From Bacteroidota bacterium (GTDB lineage: Bacteria > Bacteroidota > Bacteroidia > Cytophagales > Cyclobacteriaceae), in assembly GCA_023428695.1 (NCBI GenBank), contig JAEYWY010000028.1, positions 248,001 to 312,000 of the forward strand: a DNA stretch of 64,000 nucleotides. The letters run 5' to 3'. Below, piece by piece: positions 15,742 through 24,188 of the stretch; the first letter of the stretch is position 1; every line of letters starts with the position of its first letter. The position numbers and the translations under genes are program-made. The notes under the pieces are model-generated. The model did not search any database. It saw only the letters and a program-made list of their open reading frames with translations, and had not been told where the DNA came from.

Positions 15742-15797
15742 TGCAGGTCAAACTAAGATGAAAACGGGTAATGTGCAACGCTTTGCACTGAATGACA

Positions 15798-16250
15798 TCA
15801 ATCCCTGGGAAGGTGGGCTATCAATTCCACTTCAAGTTTCGCATCCGGCATAAACAATCGCGAGATCTGAACCCACGTAGCCGCAGGAAAATCGCTACCG
15901 TAAAACGCCTTCCTGGCGCTATTGTACTTCTTCATTGCCTCAATGTCCGTCGTGTACAGATTTTCTTTTACGACGTTTTGAAAAGTCGCACCGAAACTTC
16001 GTAGCGAACTGTCCAGGGCGCGGTAAACCTGAGTAATTCCTTCAGGGGTTACTTCTCTCGAAACAGCACCCGAGATGTATAGCACATTGTCGACCTTGAT
16101 GACCTGTACGTAGCCGGCAGTTGTGTCCTGCTTCAATGGATTGCCCCAGTGCCATTTTTCCTTTGCGACCTCATTTGTCTGTGCAACGGCGACAGCACTT
16201 AGGGCGACAAATGCCACCAGTGCTGAAAATCTGATCAATTTGTTTTGCAT
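15798..16250 (-). CDS. exported RidA/YjgF/UK114-family protein
   Basis: 150 residues: a signal peptide (ALVAFVALSAVAVAQ, about 1-24) followed by a RidA-fold domain with VLYISGAVSREVTPEGITQVYRALDSSL, FQNVVKENLYTTD and a last AKLEVELIAHLPRD. Cytoplasmic RidA deaminates reactive enamines using an Arg in the IEIEA/CRVEI strand; here that strand reads LFMPDAKLEVELIAH without the canonical Arg. Together with the signal peptide this points to the exported, non-archetypal subfamily whose activity is unknown. Confidence 0.8.
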   Translation of the reverse strand: MQNKLIRFSALVAFVALSAVAVAQTNEVAKEKWHWGNPLKQDTTAGYVQVIKVDNVLYISGAVSREVTPEGITQVYRALDSSLRSFGATFQNVVKENLYTTDIEAMKKYNSARKAFYGSDFPAATWVQISRLFMPDAKLEVELIAHLPRD

Positions 16251-16379
16251 AAAGTGCGGATGGTTTTGATGATTGCCTTTTCTGGTAAGATAGTACCGTC
16301 ATTTTAAGAGACTGCAACGGTAATTACGGGCCCTTGTTTCAAAGCTTTTTTTCCTGGCGCTGACTTCCGGCAACACGGC

Positions 16380-16877
16380 TCAATTTAGTTCGTTGACCAA
16401 CACCTTAAGATCAAGGGGAACGGTGAACATTTCCAGTGAACCATCCTCCTTTGTTGGCCACAGTTCCCGGGGTTTATCCCAATATAATTCGACGCCATTC
16501 TTATCGGGATCGTCAAGATACAACGCTTCGGAGACTCCATGGTCAGAAGCTCCCGTCAGCGGATAACCTGCATTGCGCAGCCGCACGAAAATCGTAGCAA
16601 GGTCCCTTCGTGTCGGGTAAACAATTGCCGTATGAAAAAGTCCAACGGTATGTCTGTCCGCAGGCGGTGCATTTCGACTAAACCAGACATTCAATCCAAT
16701 GTGGTGATGATAGCCTCCGGCGGAAATAAAGGCGGCATCTTTTCCATAGGTTGTGGTCAGTTCGAAACCAAGAAGTCCACAATAAAAATCAAGTGAACGT
16801 TGAATGTCGGCGACCTTCAGATGGACATGTCCTATTCGGGCTCCGGCAGGAATCGTGTAGTTTGTTTCTGTACTCAT
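16380..16877 (-). CDS. VOC-family dioxygenase-like protein (CatE/YfiE type)
   Basis: 165 residues from the ATG at 16877; a 10-residue longer form is possible but lacks family similarity. It matches the catechol-2,3-dioxygenase-like VOC branch of Bacillus CatE/YfiE: HVHLKVADIQRSLDFYCGLLGFEL, then AAFISAGGYHHHIGLNVWFS with its His cluster, VGLFHTAIVYP, and DHGVSEALYLDDPDKNGVELYWDKP with the terminal metal-ligand Glu. His, His and Glu of an extradiol Fe(II) site are thus available. True ring cleavage is not proven; many members are of unknown substrate. Confidence 0.82.
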   Translation of the reverse strand: MSTETNYTIPAGARIGHVHLKVADIQRSLDFYCGLLGFELTTTYGKDAAFISAGGYHHHIGLNVWFSRNAPPADRHTVGLFHTAIVYPTRRDLATIFVRLRNAGYPLTGASDHGVSEALYLDDPDKNGVELYWDKPRELWPTKEDGSLEMFTVPLDLKVLVNELN

Positions 16878-16935
16878 CGCTTCGGTTATTAATGTTCCCG
16901 ATGACATGATACATTGGTCTTGCCAACCGTAGATG

Positions 16936-17496
16936 TCACTGCTTCTTTATTTCATAGCAAAGTTCGACCATGCCGTTCTTGTATGCTGTCACGTCCTTGA
17001 GGGATAAAAGCGTTTCCTTACCGATGTGATCGAAAAACAATGTACCTTCACCAAGTATAATCGGCAGCACCGGCATACGAATTTCGTCAGCCAGTCCAAG
17101 CCGCAGAAAATCGCGAACCAGGATCGGACCACCAACCACCCACACATTTCTGTAATTTGGTTTGAGGCGGTCTGCGACAAGCTTATGCAGGTCGCCTGAA
17201 AAAAACTGAACGCTGGCTCTCTCCGTTGGTAATTTCCGGCTCGTTACTACTACAGTAGGCGTGTCGCCGTAGACCCAGCCGTATGATTTTGACAACTCCA
17301 TGGCGTGCTCGTAGGTTTTTGAACCCATCACATAGCAGTCAATCGTTTTGATCGCCTCCGCCTGGTCTTCGCCTGAAACGCCTTTTTCAAAGTCACTGGT
17401 GGTTTCAAACCACGAAACGCTGTTGTCTTTTCTGGCAATCATGCCGTCAAGACTTGCGACCATATGCACGGTTATTCGGAAATCGTTCTTAGGCAT
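16936..17496 (-). CDS. dihydrofolate-reductase-like / RibD C-terminal domain reductase
   Basis: 186 residues with the DHFR/RibD-C fold: VHMVASLDGMIARKDNSVSWF (first strand and substrate loop), VMGSKTYEHA, VVVTSRKLP, WVVGGPILVRDFLRLGLADEI (NADPH-binding GG) and LPIILGEGTLFF. The family (YwjB/YyaP-like) comprises small NADPH-dependent reductases whose substrates are mostly unknown; it is not authentic FolA, since the folate-binding Asp/Glu context of FolA is lacking. A perfect 6-2-6 palindrome lies 14 bases upstream of the start codon. Confidence 0.85.
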   Translation of the reverse strand: MPKNDFRITVHMVASLDGMIARKDNSVSWFETTSDFEKGVSGEDQAEAIKTIDCYVMGSKTYEHAMELSKSYGWVYGDTPTVVVTSRKLPTERASVQFFSGDLHKLVADRLKPNYRNVWVVGGPILVRDFLRLGLADEIRMPVLPIILGEGTLFFDHIGKETLLSLKDVTAYKNGMVELCYEIKKQ

Positions 17497-17509
17497 CGAT
17501 GACTAATTA

Positions 17510-17523
17510 TTCGTCTGGACGAA
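17510..17523. promoter_or_regulatory. short palindrome upstream of the DHFR-like gene
   Basis: TTCGTC-TG-GACGAA is a perfect 6-2-6 inverted repeat 14 bases before the minus-strand start at 17496. Position and symmetry fit an operator, but no matching regulator is adjacent and it may be chance. Confidence 0.25.
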
Positions 17524-17655
17524 AATATGAGATTATTTGGAAAGTGATCACAGAAATGGAGTACAGGCAATCAGGAGACGCCGTCGAATAAAACCGGATT
17601 TGTCAGAAGCTGATGCTGCCCGTTAGAAACGCAGTCGCAACTGAATCCAGGTGTG

Positions 17656-18063
17656 TCAGTTTACGGTGATAGTGTAGACCCTTACATTAAATGGTGCTTC
17701 GTTTACCTGAAATACATAGTCACCGGCCGATTCCGGGCTAAATGTGAGGGTGGAGTCTTTGGACACTATTACGTCGGGACAGACGCCGTGGGATGCAAAC
17801 AGGGCGGTTCCTTTAATCAGGAAGTGGTTATCCTCTTCCATTTCTGTTATGGCAGCTGTGAGATCAGAGTAGCACCCGTTCGATGCCTGCATGGTGAGTT
17901 GAATCTGAATATCCTCATTTACTTCCGCGTCGGGCGGAAATACAGAAGTGACAATATCCACCGCAACCCGTTCATTCACGGGCAGCGTTCTATCATCTGT
18001 GCATGAAAAAGGGAGGAGTGCCAGCAGCGTGACAAGGTTACCTGGTTTTATGAGGTTTTGCAT
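17656..18063 (-). CDS. hypothetical lipoprotein
   Basis: 135 residues with a lipoprotein signal (LLALLPFSC, Cys21). The mature part looks like an Ig-like or immunoglobulin-type beta sandwich: VNERVAVDIVTSVFPPDAEVNEDIQIQLTMQASNGC, then SAGDYVFQVNEAPFNVRVYTITV as closing strands, with two Cys (NGCYSD, HGVCPD) suited to a disulfide. No family name recognised. It is divergent from the GntR regulator gene, and the start-to-start gap of 216 bases contains that gene's operator and promoter, which might also affect this gene. Confidence 0.55.
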   Translation of the reverse strand: MQNLIKPGNLVTLLALLPFSCTDDRTLPVNERVAVDIVTSVFPPDAEVNEDIQIQLTMQASNGCYSDLTAAITEMEEDNHFLIKGTALFASHGVCPDVIVSKDSTLTFSPESAGDYVFQVNEAPFNVRVYTITVN

Positions 18064-18207
18064 TGCTTTTTAGACACGCGCATGCCGCTTGTAGTTGGAA
18101 CTGAAGCCGGCTGCATTTCGCAAATGTATCAGTCGGCAAGAGGCATTGCCTCCGTCGATCAGATTTTATGTCTAAACATCTAATAATTGTACGCCGAACA
18201 CTTTTTA

Positions 18208-18225
18208 TGCGCAATCGATTGCACA
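18208..18225. promoter_or_regulatory. palindromic operator upstream of the GntR-type regulator
   Basis: TGCGCAATCGATTGCACA has a perfect 12-bp palindromic core GCAATCGATTGC, extended to 18 bp with one mismatch. The same core and right flank (CGATTGCACA) recurs at 29479-29496 before susC. AraR-type regulators (GntR DNA-binding domain with a LacI-type sensor domain) bind palindromes of this size. Overlap with a probable -33 element implies repression. Confidence 0.7.
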
Positions 18226-18249
18226 TACGGGCCCTCCTTTGTACCTTGC
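18219..18249 (+). promoter_or_regulatory. possible Bacteroidota-type promoter of the regulator gene
   Basis: TTG (18219-18221), a 20-base spacer and TACCTTGC (18242-18249) resemble the Bacteroidota -33 TTTG / -7 TAnnTTTG promoter, with mismatches. The TTG falls inside the palindrome at 18208-18225, so a bound regulator would block it. The start codon is 30 bases downstream. Confidence 0.4.
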
Positions 18250-18279
18250 CTATCCCAAACCCTCTCAACATATATACCT

Positions 18280-19344
18280 ATGAGCAGAACGCTGGAATGC
18301 CAACCCTCTGTTGAGATCCGCATTGACACCGAATCGCGGGTCCCAAAGTATCGCCAGATCATTAACTCTATCCTGGAAGATATCGGTGTGGGACTTCGCC
18401 GCGTCGGCGAGCGCGTTCCTTCGATCAACGAGATCAGTGAGGAGTATTACATTTCACGCGACACTGTCGAAAAGGCCTATAATTATCTTAAGGAGCAACA
18501 AATCATTGTCAGCGAAAAAGGAAAGGGTTACTACATCGCCCGTACCGTTGCGCCGTCACAAATCAACATACTCTTCCTGATCAACAAACTAAGCTCGTAC
18601 AAACTTCAGATCTATAACTCATTCGTCGCAAGCCTGGCAAATAACGCTCACGTTGACCTTTGTGTTTACCATTGTGATTCCCGAATATTTCTCAATGCGT
18701 TGCAGGAGAATACAGGACGTTACGACCACTACGTTATCATGCCACACTTCCGGGATTCAGACCTCGTTCATCGCAGTGAAATGCCTGAAGTCCTCGACGC
18801 ATTGAAAAAAATTCCTGAGAACAAGCTTACTATCATCGATAACTACTCTCCTTCCTTTGGAAAAAACGTTGCGGCTGTTTACCAGGATTTCAAGACCGAT
18901 ATTTACGAGTCGTTGCAGGAAGCATTGCCTCAGCTGGAGCGTTACGAAAAACTTATTCTGGTTTTTCCCTGCCAAACCATGTATCCCTACCCTACTGAAA
19001 TCATGCAGGGCTTCAAACAATTCGCCGCCAACTTCGGATTTGATTTCGAAATCATCGACCAGATCTATAGCGACATGCATCTCCGTGAAAATGATGCATA
19101 CATCGTAATCGAAGAAACAGATCTGGCAAGACTGATCAAACAGATTCGCGATCAGAATCTTGTCCCCGGAAAAGAGATCGGTATTATCTCCTACAATGAT
19201 ACCCCCCTTAAAGAACTGCTCGGTATCACAGTGATTTCAACCGACTTTTCAGTAATGGGCGAGACAACTGCGTACATGATCCTGAAACGCAAACGCGAAG
19301 TCGTCAAGAATGTCTTCCGTTTCATCAACCGGAATTCCATATAG
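18280..19344 (+). CDS. GntR-family regulator with LacI-type sugar-binding domain (AraR-like architecture)
   Basis: 354 residues from the ATG at 18280; upstream in-frame codons cover the operator and are not coding-like. Residues ~10-80 are a GntR winged helix-turn-helix (VPKYRQIINSILEDIGVGLRRVGERVPSINEISEEYYISRDTVEKAYNYL in outline). Residues ~85-350 resemble a periplasmic-binding-protein/LacI sensor (INILFLINKLSSYKLQIYNSFV ... KEIGIISYNDTPLKELLGITVISTDFSVMGETTAYMIL). It starts a locus for rhamnogalacturonan/rhamnose use, so rhamnose or a derived oligosaccharide is the likely effector. A matching palindrome before its own gene and before susC suggests autoregulation and control of the transport operon. 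Cytoplasmic DNA-binding dimer by family analogy. Confidence 0.85.
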   Translation: MSRTLECQPSVEIRIDTESRVPKYRQIINSILEDIGVGLRRVGERVPSINEISEEYYISRDTVEKAYNYLKEQQIIVSEKGKGYYIARTVAPSQINILFLINKLSSYKLQIYNSFVASLANNAHVDLCVYHCDSRIFLNALQENTGRYDHYVIMPHFRDSDLVHRSEMPEVLDALKKIPENKLTIIDNYSPSFGKNVAAVYQDFKTDIYESLQEALPQLERYEKLILVFPCQTMYPYPTEIMQGFKQFAANFGFDFEIIDQIYSDMHLRENDAYIVIEETDLARLIKQIRDQNLVPGKEIGIISYNDTPLKELLGITVISTDFSVMGETTAYMILKRKREVVKNVFRFINRNSI

Positions 19345-19413
19345 GCCGGACACGTCAGGAGACTTTGGCCGCAGAATACGCGCACTTTGTGTGTGAAATA
19401 TCCGACTTCACAC

Positions 19414-20754
19414 ATGAAAGCACTTTCGATCATCATTCTGGTCGTGACGACGGCTGCGGTATATGCACAACAACCCGCCGTGCGAAACGACTCCAATACT
19501 CCCCTGCATGCACTGCAACCAGACTATCCCGTTCCTTATGGTGCGACGACGGCGACATCTGTCAAAAGTGTATTGGACCGGGTACATAAGTATCTGCAGG
19601 AAGTAACACCTCCTTTTATCGTCCACGCAAAGACCGGCGGGACGATTCTACCGAATTCAAAGCCTTTACGTGAAGCGATTCTCAAACCCGGTGACTTCCG
19701 AATCACCAGCTACGAATGGGGCGTCACGTATTCCGGTATGATGCTCGCTTCCAGCACCACCGGAGACAAGCGCTTTTACGAATACGCAAACCAGAGGTTA
19801 TCGTTTCTTGCAGAGGCTTCGAATTACTTTACGAAATATGAGAAACAGTTTCCTGATGCAAGGAATCCACTGCACGGCGTACTTCATCCCGGAGCGCTTG
19901 ATGATGCAGGTTCAATCTGCGCTGCGATGATCAAGGCTGAGCGAATGAATATCGAACCTACGCTTCGCCCGATGATTGACAACTTCATGAATTACATTGT
20001 ACACCGGGAATTCCGGTTAAAAGACGGCACACTGGCGCGCAACCGACCACTGCCCAATACGTTGTGGCTAGATGATCTTTACATGAGTGTACCGGCAATC
20101 GCACAAATGGGTAAACTGACCGGTGACTCTGAATACTACGACAAAGCCGTGAAGCAAATAAAATTGTTCGCTGGCCGGATGTTCAACCATGAAAAAGGAT
20201 TGTACATGCACGGATGGTCTGAAAGCATGCCGGTCCATCCCGAATTTCATTGGGCTCGCGCAAACGGCTGGGCCCTTATGACAAAAGTGGAAGTGCTCGA
20301 TGTACTTCCTGCGGACCATCCGGGAAGAAAAGAAGTATTGGATTTACTTACCGCCCATATGAACGGTCTCGCGCGATATCAATCGGGTTCCGGTTTCTGG
20401 CATCAACTCATCGACCGGAATGATACATATCTTGAAACATCGGCAACGGCAATCTTTTCATTCTGCATCACGCAGGCAATCAACCGCGGGTGGATCGACC
20501 GGAAGGCCTATGCGCCCATGGCATTGCTTGCATGGAGTGCAGTATCATCAAAAGTGAATGATCGTGGTCAGGTTGAGGGCACATGTGTCGGCACCGGCAT
20601 GGCATTCGATCCCGCGTTCTACTATCACCGTCCTGTGAATGTTTACGCAGCCCATGGATATGGACCCGTATTGCTCGCAGGCGCAGCGATGTATGAATTG
20701 CTGACTCATCACCCACCCGAGATGAATGACAGCGCCGTCATGTTTTCGAAGTAG
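19414..20754 (+). CDS. exported GH105 unsaturated rhamnogalacturonyl/glucuronyl hydrolase
   Basis: 446 residues with a signal peptide (MKALSIIILVVTTAAVYAQ). The body is an (alpha/alpha)6 barrel with GH105 features: EWGVTYSGMMLAS, LWLDDLYMSVPAIAQ containing the conserved Asp pair near residues 220-221, HGWSES and WARANGWALMTKVEVL, then GSGFWHQLIDRNDTYLETSATAIF and GTCVGTGMAFDPAFYYHRPVN. GH105 enzymes remove the 4,5-unsaturated uronic acid left at the non-reducing end by pectate or rhamnogalacturonan lyases (YteR/YesR). Located in the periplasm. First structural gene after the regulator (69-base gap), probably cotranscribed, and tail-to-tail with the GH65-like gene. Confidence 0.87.
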   Translation: MKALSIIILVVTTAAVYAQQPAVRNDSNTPLHALQPDYPVPYGATTATSVKSVLDRVHKYLQEVTPPFIVHAKTGGTILPNSKPLREAILKPGDFRITSYEWGVTYSGMMLASSTTGDKRFYEYANQRLSFLAEASNYFTKYEKQFPDARNPLHGVLHPGALDDAGSICAAMIKAERMNIEPTLRPMIDNFMNYIVHREFRLKDGTLARNRPLPNTLWLDDLYMSVPAIAQMGKLTGDSEYYDKAVKQIKLFAGRMFNHEKGLYMHGWSESMPVHPEFHWARANGWALMTKVEVLDVLPADHPGRKEVLDLLTAHMNGLARYQSGSGFWHQLIDRNDTYLETSATAIFSFCITQAINRGWIDRKAYAPMALLAWSAVSSKVNDRGQVEGTCVGTGMAFDPAFYYHRPVNVYAAHGYGPVLLAGAAMYELLTHHPPEMNDSAVMFSK

Positions 20755-20757
20755 CAA

Positions 20758-22896
20758 TCATGGAAATGGGTGAATGCCTTCCCAACGAACATCCCAGGTT
20801 CCGTCCTTTGGAAATCCGGGTGCCGCAACATTGTTTCCGTCCCATCCCGCAGTCATAAGCGCGATCGCGGCCAATAACCCGCCATTGCCCGGCAGGTACA
20901 ATGTCAGGCGTTTGTCCTGGTAGTTATGGCCATTCCTTAGGTAAGTGTTCTTTTGTGCATCCATCAGCAGGGCTTCTACTGCGAGGTCAGGCTGGTGCAG
21001 ACGTGTTGCAGTCATTGCGACAAGCGGATAATCCCAACCCCAGGTGCCCGGCCAGTCCCAGTCACCCATAATATTATTTAATGTGTTTAACATCATCACC
21101 GTGTCAACGCGTGCACTACCCGGCAGGAATCCGTAAGCACCTAACACTGCAGGATGATCGCTTTTGAACCGGGCATTCGTGTATGCATCAGGAGTCGTCG
21201 CAGTTGGAAGGTACAGTCCGTTGTGCGAAGGGAGTGGTGCAAGTCTCTGGATTACATCATCCCACGTTTCGTCAACTTCAAGGCCGGCGCGCTCACGCCA
21301 CTCCCGGGCTATTGTAAGCGCATAGTGCCAATACTGTAATTCAAATGCAGGGTCATCAGTGATGGTTACATCAAATACTTCCTGCGCGGGCATGATGGGA
21401 CGACAAAGATGAAATTTACCACCGCGTTCGCGCAAGAACGAAATCATAAACTCTGCTGTACTGAAGACAATATCCTGCAATTCTTCCCTCACGGAGTCTT
21501 CATTTGCATAAGACCGTCGTAACAACTCGGAAAGGTAAATCGGGTGCGGCTGCTGCCATATGATGAACGCACCGACATTCGAAGGGCTTTCTCTTCCGGC
21601 GGGATCTGTCATCTTCTGCCATCGCGCGCCGCTGTACCCCTGAAGCCTGGCCGTCTCCATGGCTGGTTTGAGTGCCTGCTGATACCATGACATGCTTCGC
21701 TCCAGCAACTCAGGTCTGCCCCACATTGGAAAATGTGCACCATGCCACCAATACATCTCCATATGGAACTTGCCGTACCAGCTGTTCATCGTCAACCCCG
21801 TCTCCTGCGGCGGCAAAGAGCCTGAGCACTGCACTTTCGTCAGGTATTGCGATAAGACCACGCGTCGTTCAAGTTCGAAGGCCCTGGGATCTGTACACTT
21901 CGAAAAATCAACGGCACCCCCAGACGCCCAGAATGTCTCCCATGCATGCGCACTGCTTGCTTTCGTATCTGCGAAATTGGCAACAACGGCATTATCGTCA
22001 CGCGTGAACAAAACTGAAAATTCAAGTGTCTCACCTTTCGGCGTCAATTCGAATGTATGCGATTCGTTTTGCACCAGATCACAGTTGTCCCACCTGACGA
22101 TCACGTTATACACAGTCGCATCCAGTTTGCGCCGGATAACAGCAGTATTACTATCAGACCTGATAAGCATTGACGTATGTTTGTCAGGGTTCCCAAAATC
22201 GTAGCCCGGACAAACGTGGCACGTCTTTCCATAGGGGAACCGAAACTCGGGACTAAGCAGTCCCTTCTCGAGTAATGGCGACTCAATACGTACACTGATC
22301 TGATCCTTGTTCTGATGACACACTACCTGAACAAGAACGGGGATACCTCCGGCGCGGTAGGTGGTCGTAATGGTACCGGTCCACAAGTCAAGTGCTTGAT
22401 TTATGTCGGTCAATTCCGAAAGCTTGATGCGTTTCCCTTCAGGATCGAGCAGTTTTAATCCGATCAGTCCAAGGTGAAGTTTGTGCGGATTTGCCCGCAA
22501 AGCGTCCGTAGCATCGCGTGAATGTCCCTGAATGTGTTGAACGGGATAAGGCGCAGATGTGTCATCACAGGAGGAAAATGATTTATAAACGTCTGTAAGG
22601 GAGAATGCGTCGACACCAGGCATGGAGTGCCACGCCCATTGGGCCATCGTTCCCAGCGGAATCCCGCGTTCATATTCATCCGGAAATGTTTGAAGACCGC
22701 TAACGTCCACGGTAAACGCAAATTCGCCATTTCCGACGGTGAGTGACGCAAGCGTATCTGCCTCCTGTAACAGTATGTTATGCCGTTTCACAAGCGCATA
22801 TCGATCAATCGGACCTTCCTGCCCGGTAGAAACGCCACAACCACCCGAGAAGACCGCAGTAGCAATAATTAGCAGAAAGTTTTTTATCTGATGCAT
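20758..22896 (-). CDS. lipoprotein with (alpha/alpha)6-barrel, GH65-like glycoside hydrolase
   Basis: 712 residues from the ATG at 22896 (a TTG at 22911 is less likely); lipobox FSGGC gives Cys20. The N-terminal third is a beta-sandwich-like domain (LTVGNGEFAFTVDVSGLQTFP, GTMAQWAWHSMP). The C-terminal part has the toroid of GH65/GH95-type enzymes: MNSWYGKFHMEMYWWHGAHFPMWGRPELLERS, GYSGARWQKMTDPAGRESPSN, IIWQQPHPIYLSELLRR, and late WDWPGTWGWDYPLVAMTATRL. The acidic residues in FHMEMYW and the MTDPAGRESPS loop are candidate catalytic residues. I cannot match it to a characterised specificity. Its place between two GH105 genes and next to susCD implies action on a rhamnose- or uronate-containing glycan at the cell surface or in the periplasm. 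Confidence 0.65.
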   Translation of the reverse strand: MHQIKNFLLIIATAVFSGGCGVSTGQEGPIDRYALVKRHNILLQEADTLASLTVGNGEFAFTVDVSGLQTFPDEYERGIPLGTMAQWAWHSMPGVDAFSLTDVYKSFSSCDDTSAPYPVQHIQGHSRDATDALRANPHKLHLGLIGLKLLDPEGKRIKLSELTDINQALDLWTGTITTTYRAGGIPVLVQVVCHQNKDQISVRIESPLLEKGLLSPEFRFPYGKTCHVCPGYDFGNPDKHTSMLIRSDSNTAVIRRKLDATVYNVIVRWDNCDLVQNESHTFELTPKGETLEFSVLFTRDDNAVVANFADTKASSAHAWETFWASGGAVDFSKCTDPRAFELERRVVLSQYLTKVQCSGSLPPQETGLTMNSWYGKFHMEMYWWHGAHFPMWGRPELLERSMSWYQQALKPAMETARLQGYSGARWQKMTDPAGRESPSNVGAFIIWQQPHPIYLSELLRRSYANEDSVREELQDIVFSTAEFMISFLRERGGKFHLCRPIMPAQEVFDVTITDDPAFELQYWHYALTIAREWRERAGLEVDETWDDVIQRLAPLPSHNGLYLPTATTPDAYTNARFKSDHPAVLGAYGFLPGSARVDTVMMLNTLNNIMGDWDWPGTWGWDYPLVAMTATRLHQPDLAVEALLMDAQKNTYLRNGHNYQDKRLTLYLPGNGGLLAAIALMTAGWDGNNVAAPGFPKDGTWDVRWEGIHPFP

Positions 22897-23002
22897 TACA
22901 TTTTGATTCAACCCTCTTCGGGATTAGTTGATGCAGTACACACCCCGACTGTCCGTGGTTTCGCAGGTATTATATTCGTTCAAAAAAGTAAATCCTTTTT
23001 CC

Positions 23003-24163
23003 ATGAAATCACAGTGTTTTTCACTTTCTCTCTCGTTGTTCTTCATTCTTTCTGCACACGGTTTGCATGCGCAGGACAAGCTACCCAGTCAGAAAGAAAC
23101 GTTGCGCGCGATGACGGTCACGAACAACTATTATATGAACAAGTGGCCTGACGTTGGAAAACGGATCGTGCATGAGATTTCGCGTGCGAGCAATATCTGG
23201 ACACGTGCCGTCTATTACGAAGGCCTTCTTGAATTGTATCGTATCGATCCCCGGCCCGCCTATATGAGATACATGACTACCTGGGCGGACTTTCATAAAT
23301 GGGATCTCCGTGACGGTAAGACATACACCCGCAATGCCGATAATCAATGCGCCGGCCAAATTTATATTGCCCTGCATAGGATGGATCCAAAGCCTGAAAA
23401 GATTGAAAAGATAAAGGCATCCATCGACAGTATGATGCGCACCGACAAGATCGACGACTGGAACTGGATTGATGCCATTCAAATGGCGATGCCTGTGTTT
23501 GCCGAGTTGGGCGTCCTTTATCCGGAACAGGGCTATTGGGAACGTATGTACGAGATGTACATGTATACACGCAGCCGTCACGGTGAGAACGGCCTCTTTA
23601 ATCCATCCGACAATCTCTGGTGGCGTGATAAGGATTTTGATCCTCCGTATCGTGAACCAAATGGCGAAGACTGCTATTGGTCCCGCGGCAACGGCTGGGT
23701 AATTGCAGCGCTGGTTCGCGTGTTGAACATCCTGCCAAAGGATGCTCCGCACCGTCAGCAATACGAAGATGACTTTCGCAGCATGGCCGCCGCACTTGCA
23801 GCCGTGCAGAGGACGGATGGATTCTGGAATGTAAGTCTCCATGATCCCGGCAACTTTGGTGGAAAGGAGACTACCGGAACAGCCATGTTCGTCTACGGAA
23901 TGGCGTGGGGAATCCGCAATGGTTACCTCGAAAGTGGCAAGTATCTTCCTATTGTAACGAAAGCGTGGCGAGGCCTCTTAAAACACGCGGTTCATAAAAA
24001 TGGTTTTCTGGGTTATGTACAAGGCACTGGCAAGGAGCCAAAAGACGGCCAGCCCGTATCAAAATCATCTGTACCGAACTTTGAAGACTTTGGATTGGGA
24101 GCATTCCTTCTTGCGGGCAGCGAAGTGTATTACCTCACTGAAAACGTACAGGACAAACGTTAA
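23003..24163 (+). CDS. second exported GH105 unsaturated-uronyl hydrolase
   Basis: 386 residues with a signal peptide (LSLSLFFILSAHGLHAQ). GH105 landmarks: IWTRAVYYEGLLELYRI, WNWIDAIQMAMPVFAELG with the conserved Asp near residue 157, CYWSRGNGWVIAALVRVL, TDGFWNVSLHDP, KETTGTAMFVYGMAWGI and GYVQGTGKEPKDGQPVS. It differs substantially from the GH105 at 19414-20754, so the two probably take different unsaturated oligosaccharides (for example Rha-linked versus other uronyl ends). The ATG at 23003 is chosen because the signal peptide begins there. Divergent from the GH65-like lipoprotein gene; convergent with susD. Confidence 0.87.
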   Translation: MKSQCFSLSLSLFFILSAHGLHAQDKLPSQKETLRAMTVTNNYYMNKWPDVGKRIVHEISRASNIWTRAVYYEGLLELYRIDPRPAYMRYMTTWADFHKWDLRDGKTYTRNADNQCAGQIYIALHRMDPKPEKIEKIKASIDSMMRTDKIDDWNWIDAIQMAMPVFAELGVLYPEQGYWERMYEMYMYTRSRHGENGLFNPSDNLWWRDKDFDPPYREPNGEDCYWSRGNGWVIAALVRVLNILPKDAPHRQQYEDDFRSMAAALAAVQRTDGFWNVSLHDPGNFGGKETTGTAMFVYGMAWGIRNGYLESGKYLPIVTKAWRGLLKHAVHKNGFLGYVQGTGKEPKDGQPVSKSSVPNFEDFGLGAFLLAGSEVYYLTENVQDKR

Positions 24164-24188
24164 CACGTTGCAGTTCCGGCATTGCCGC

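Noticed and set aside
15773..15788. GTGCAA-CGCT-TTGCAC hairpin after the RidA gene
   Set aside because: Perfect 6-bp stem, but no T run follows on either strand, so it is not a convincing terminator.
14636..16935. Integron attC-like spacers between the small enzyme genes
   Set aside because: The gaps do not share conserved core sites or long imperfect palindromes, and no integrase is in the window.
23081..23842. 253-codon minus-strand frame
   Set aside because: It is fully antisense to the GH105 gene and is a codon-usage shadow.
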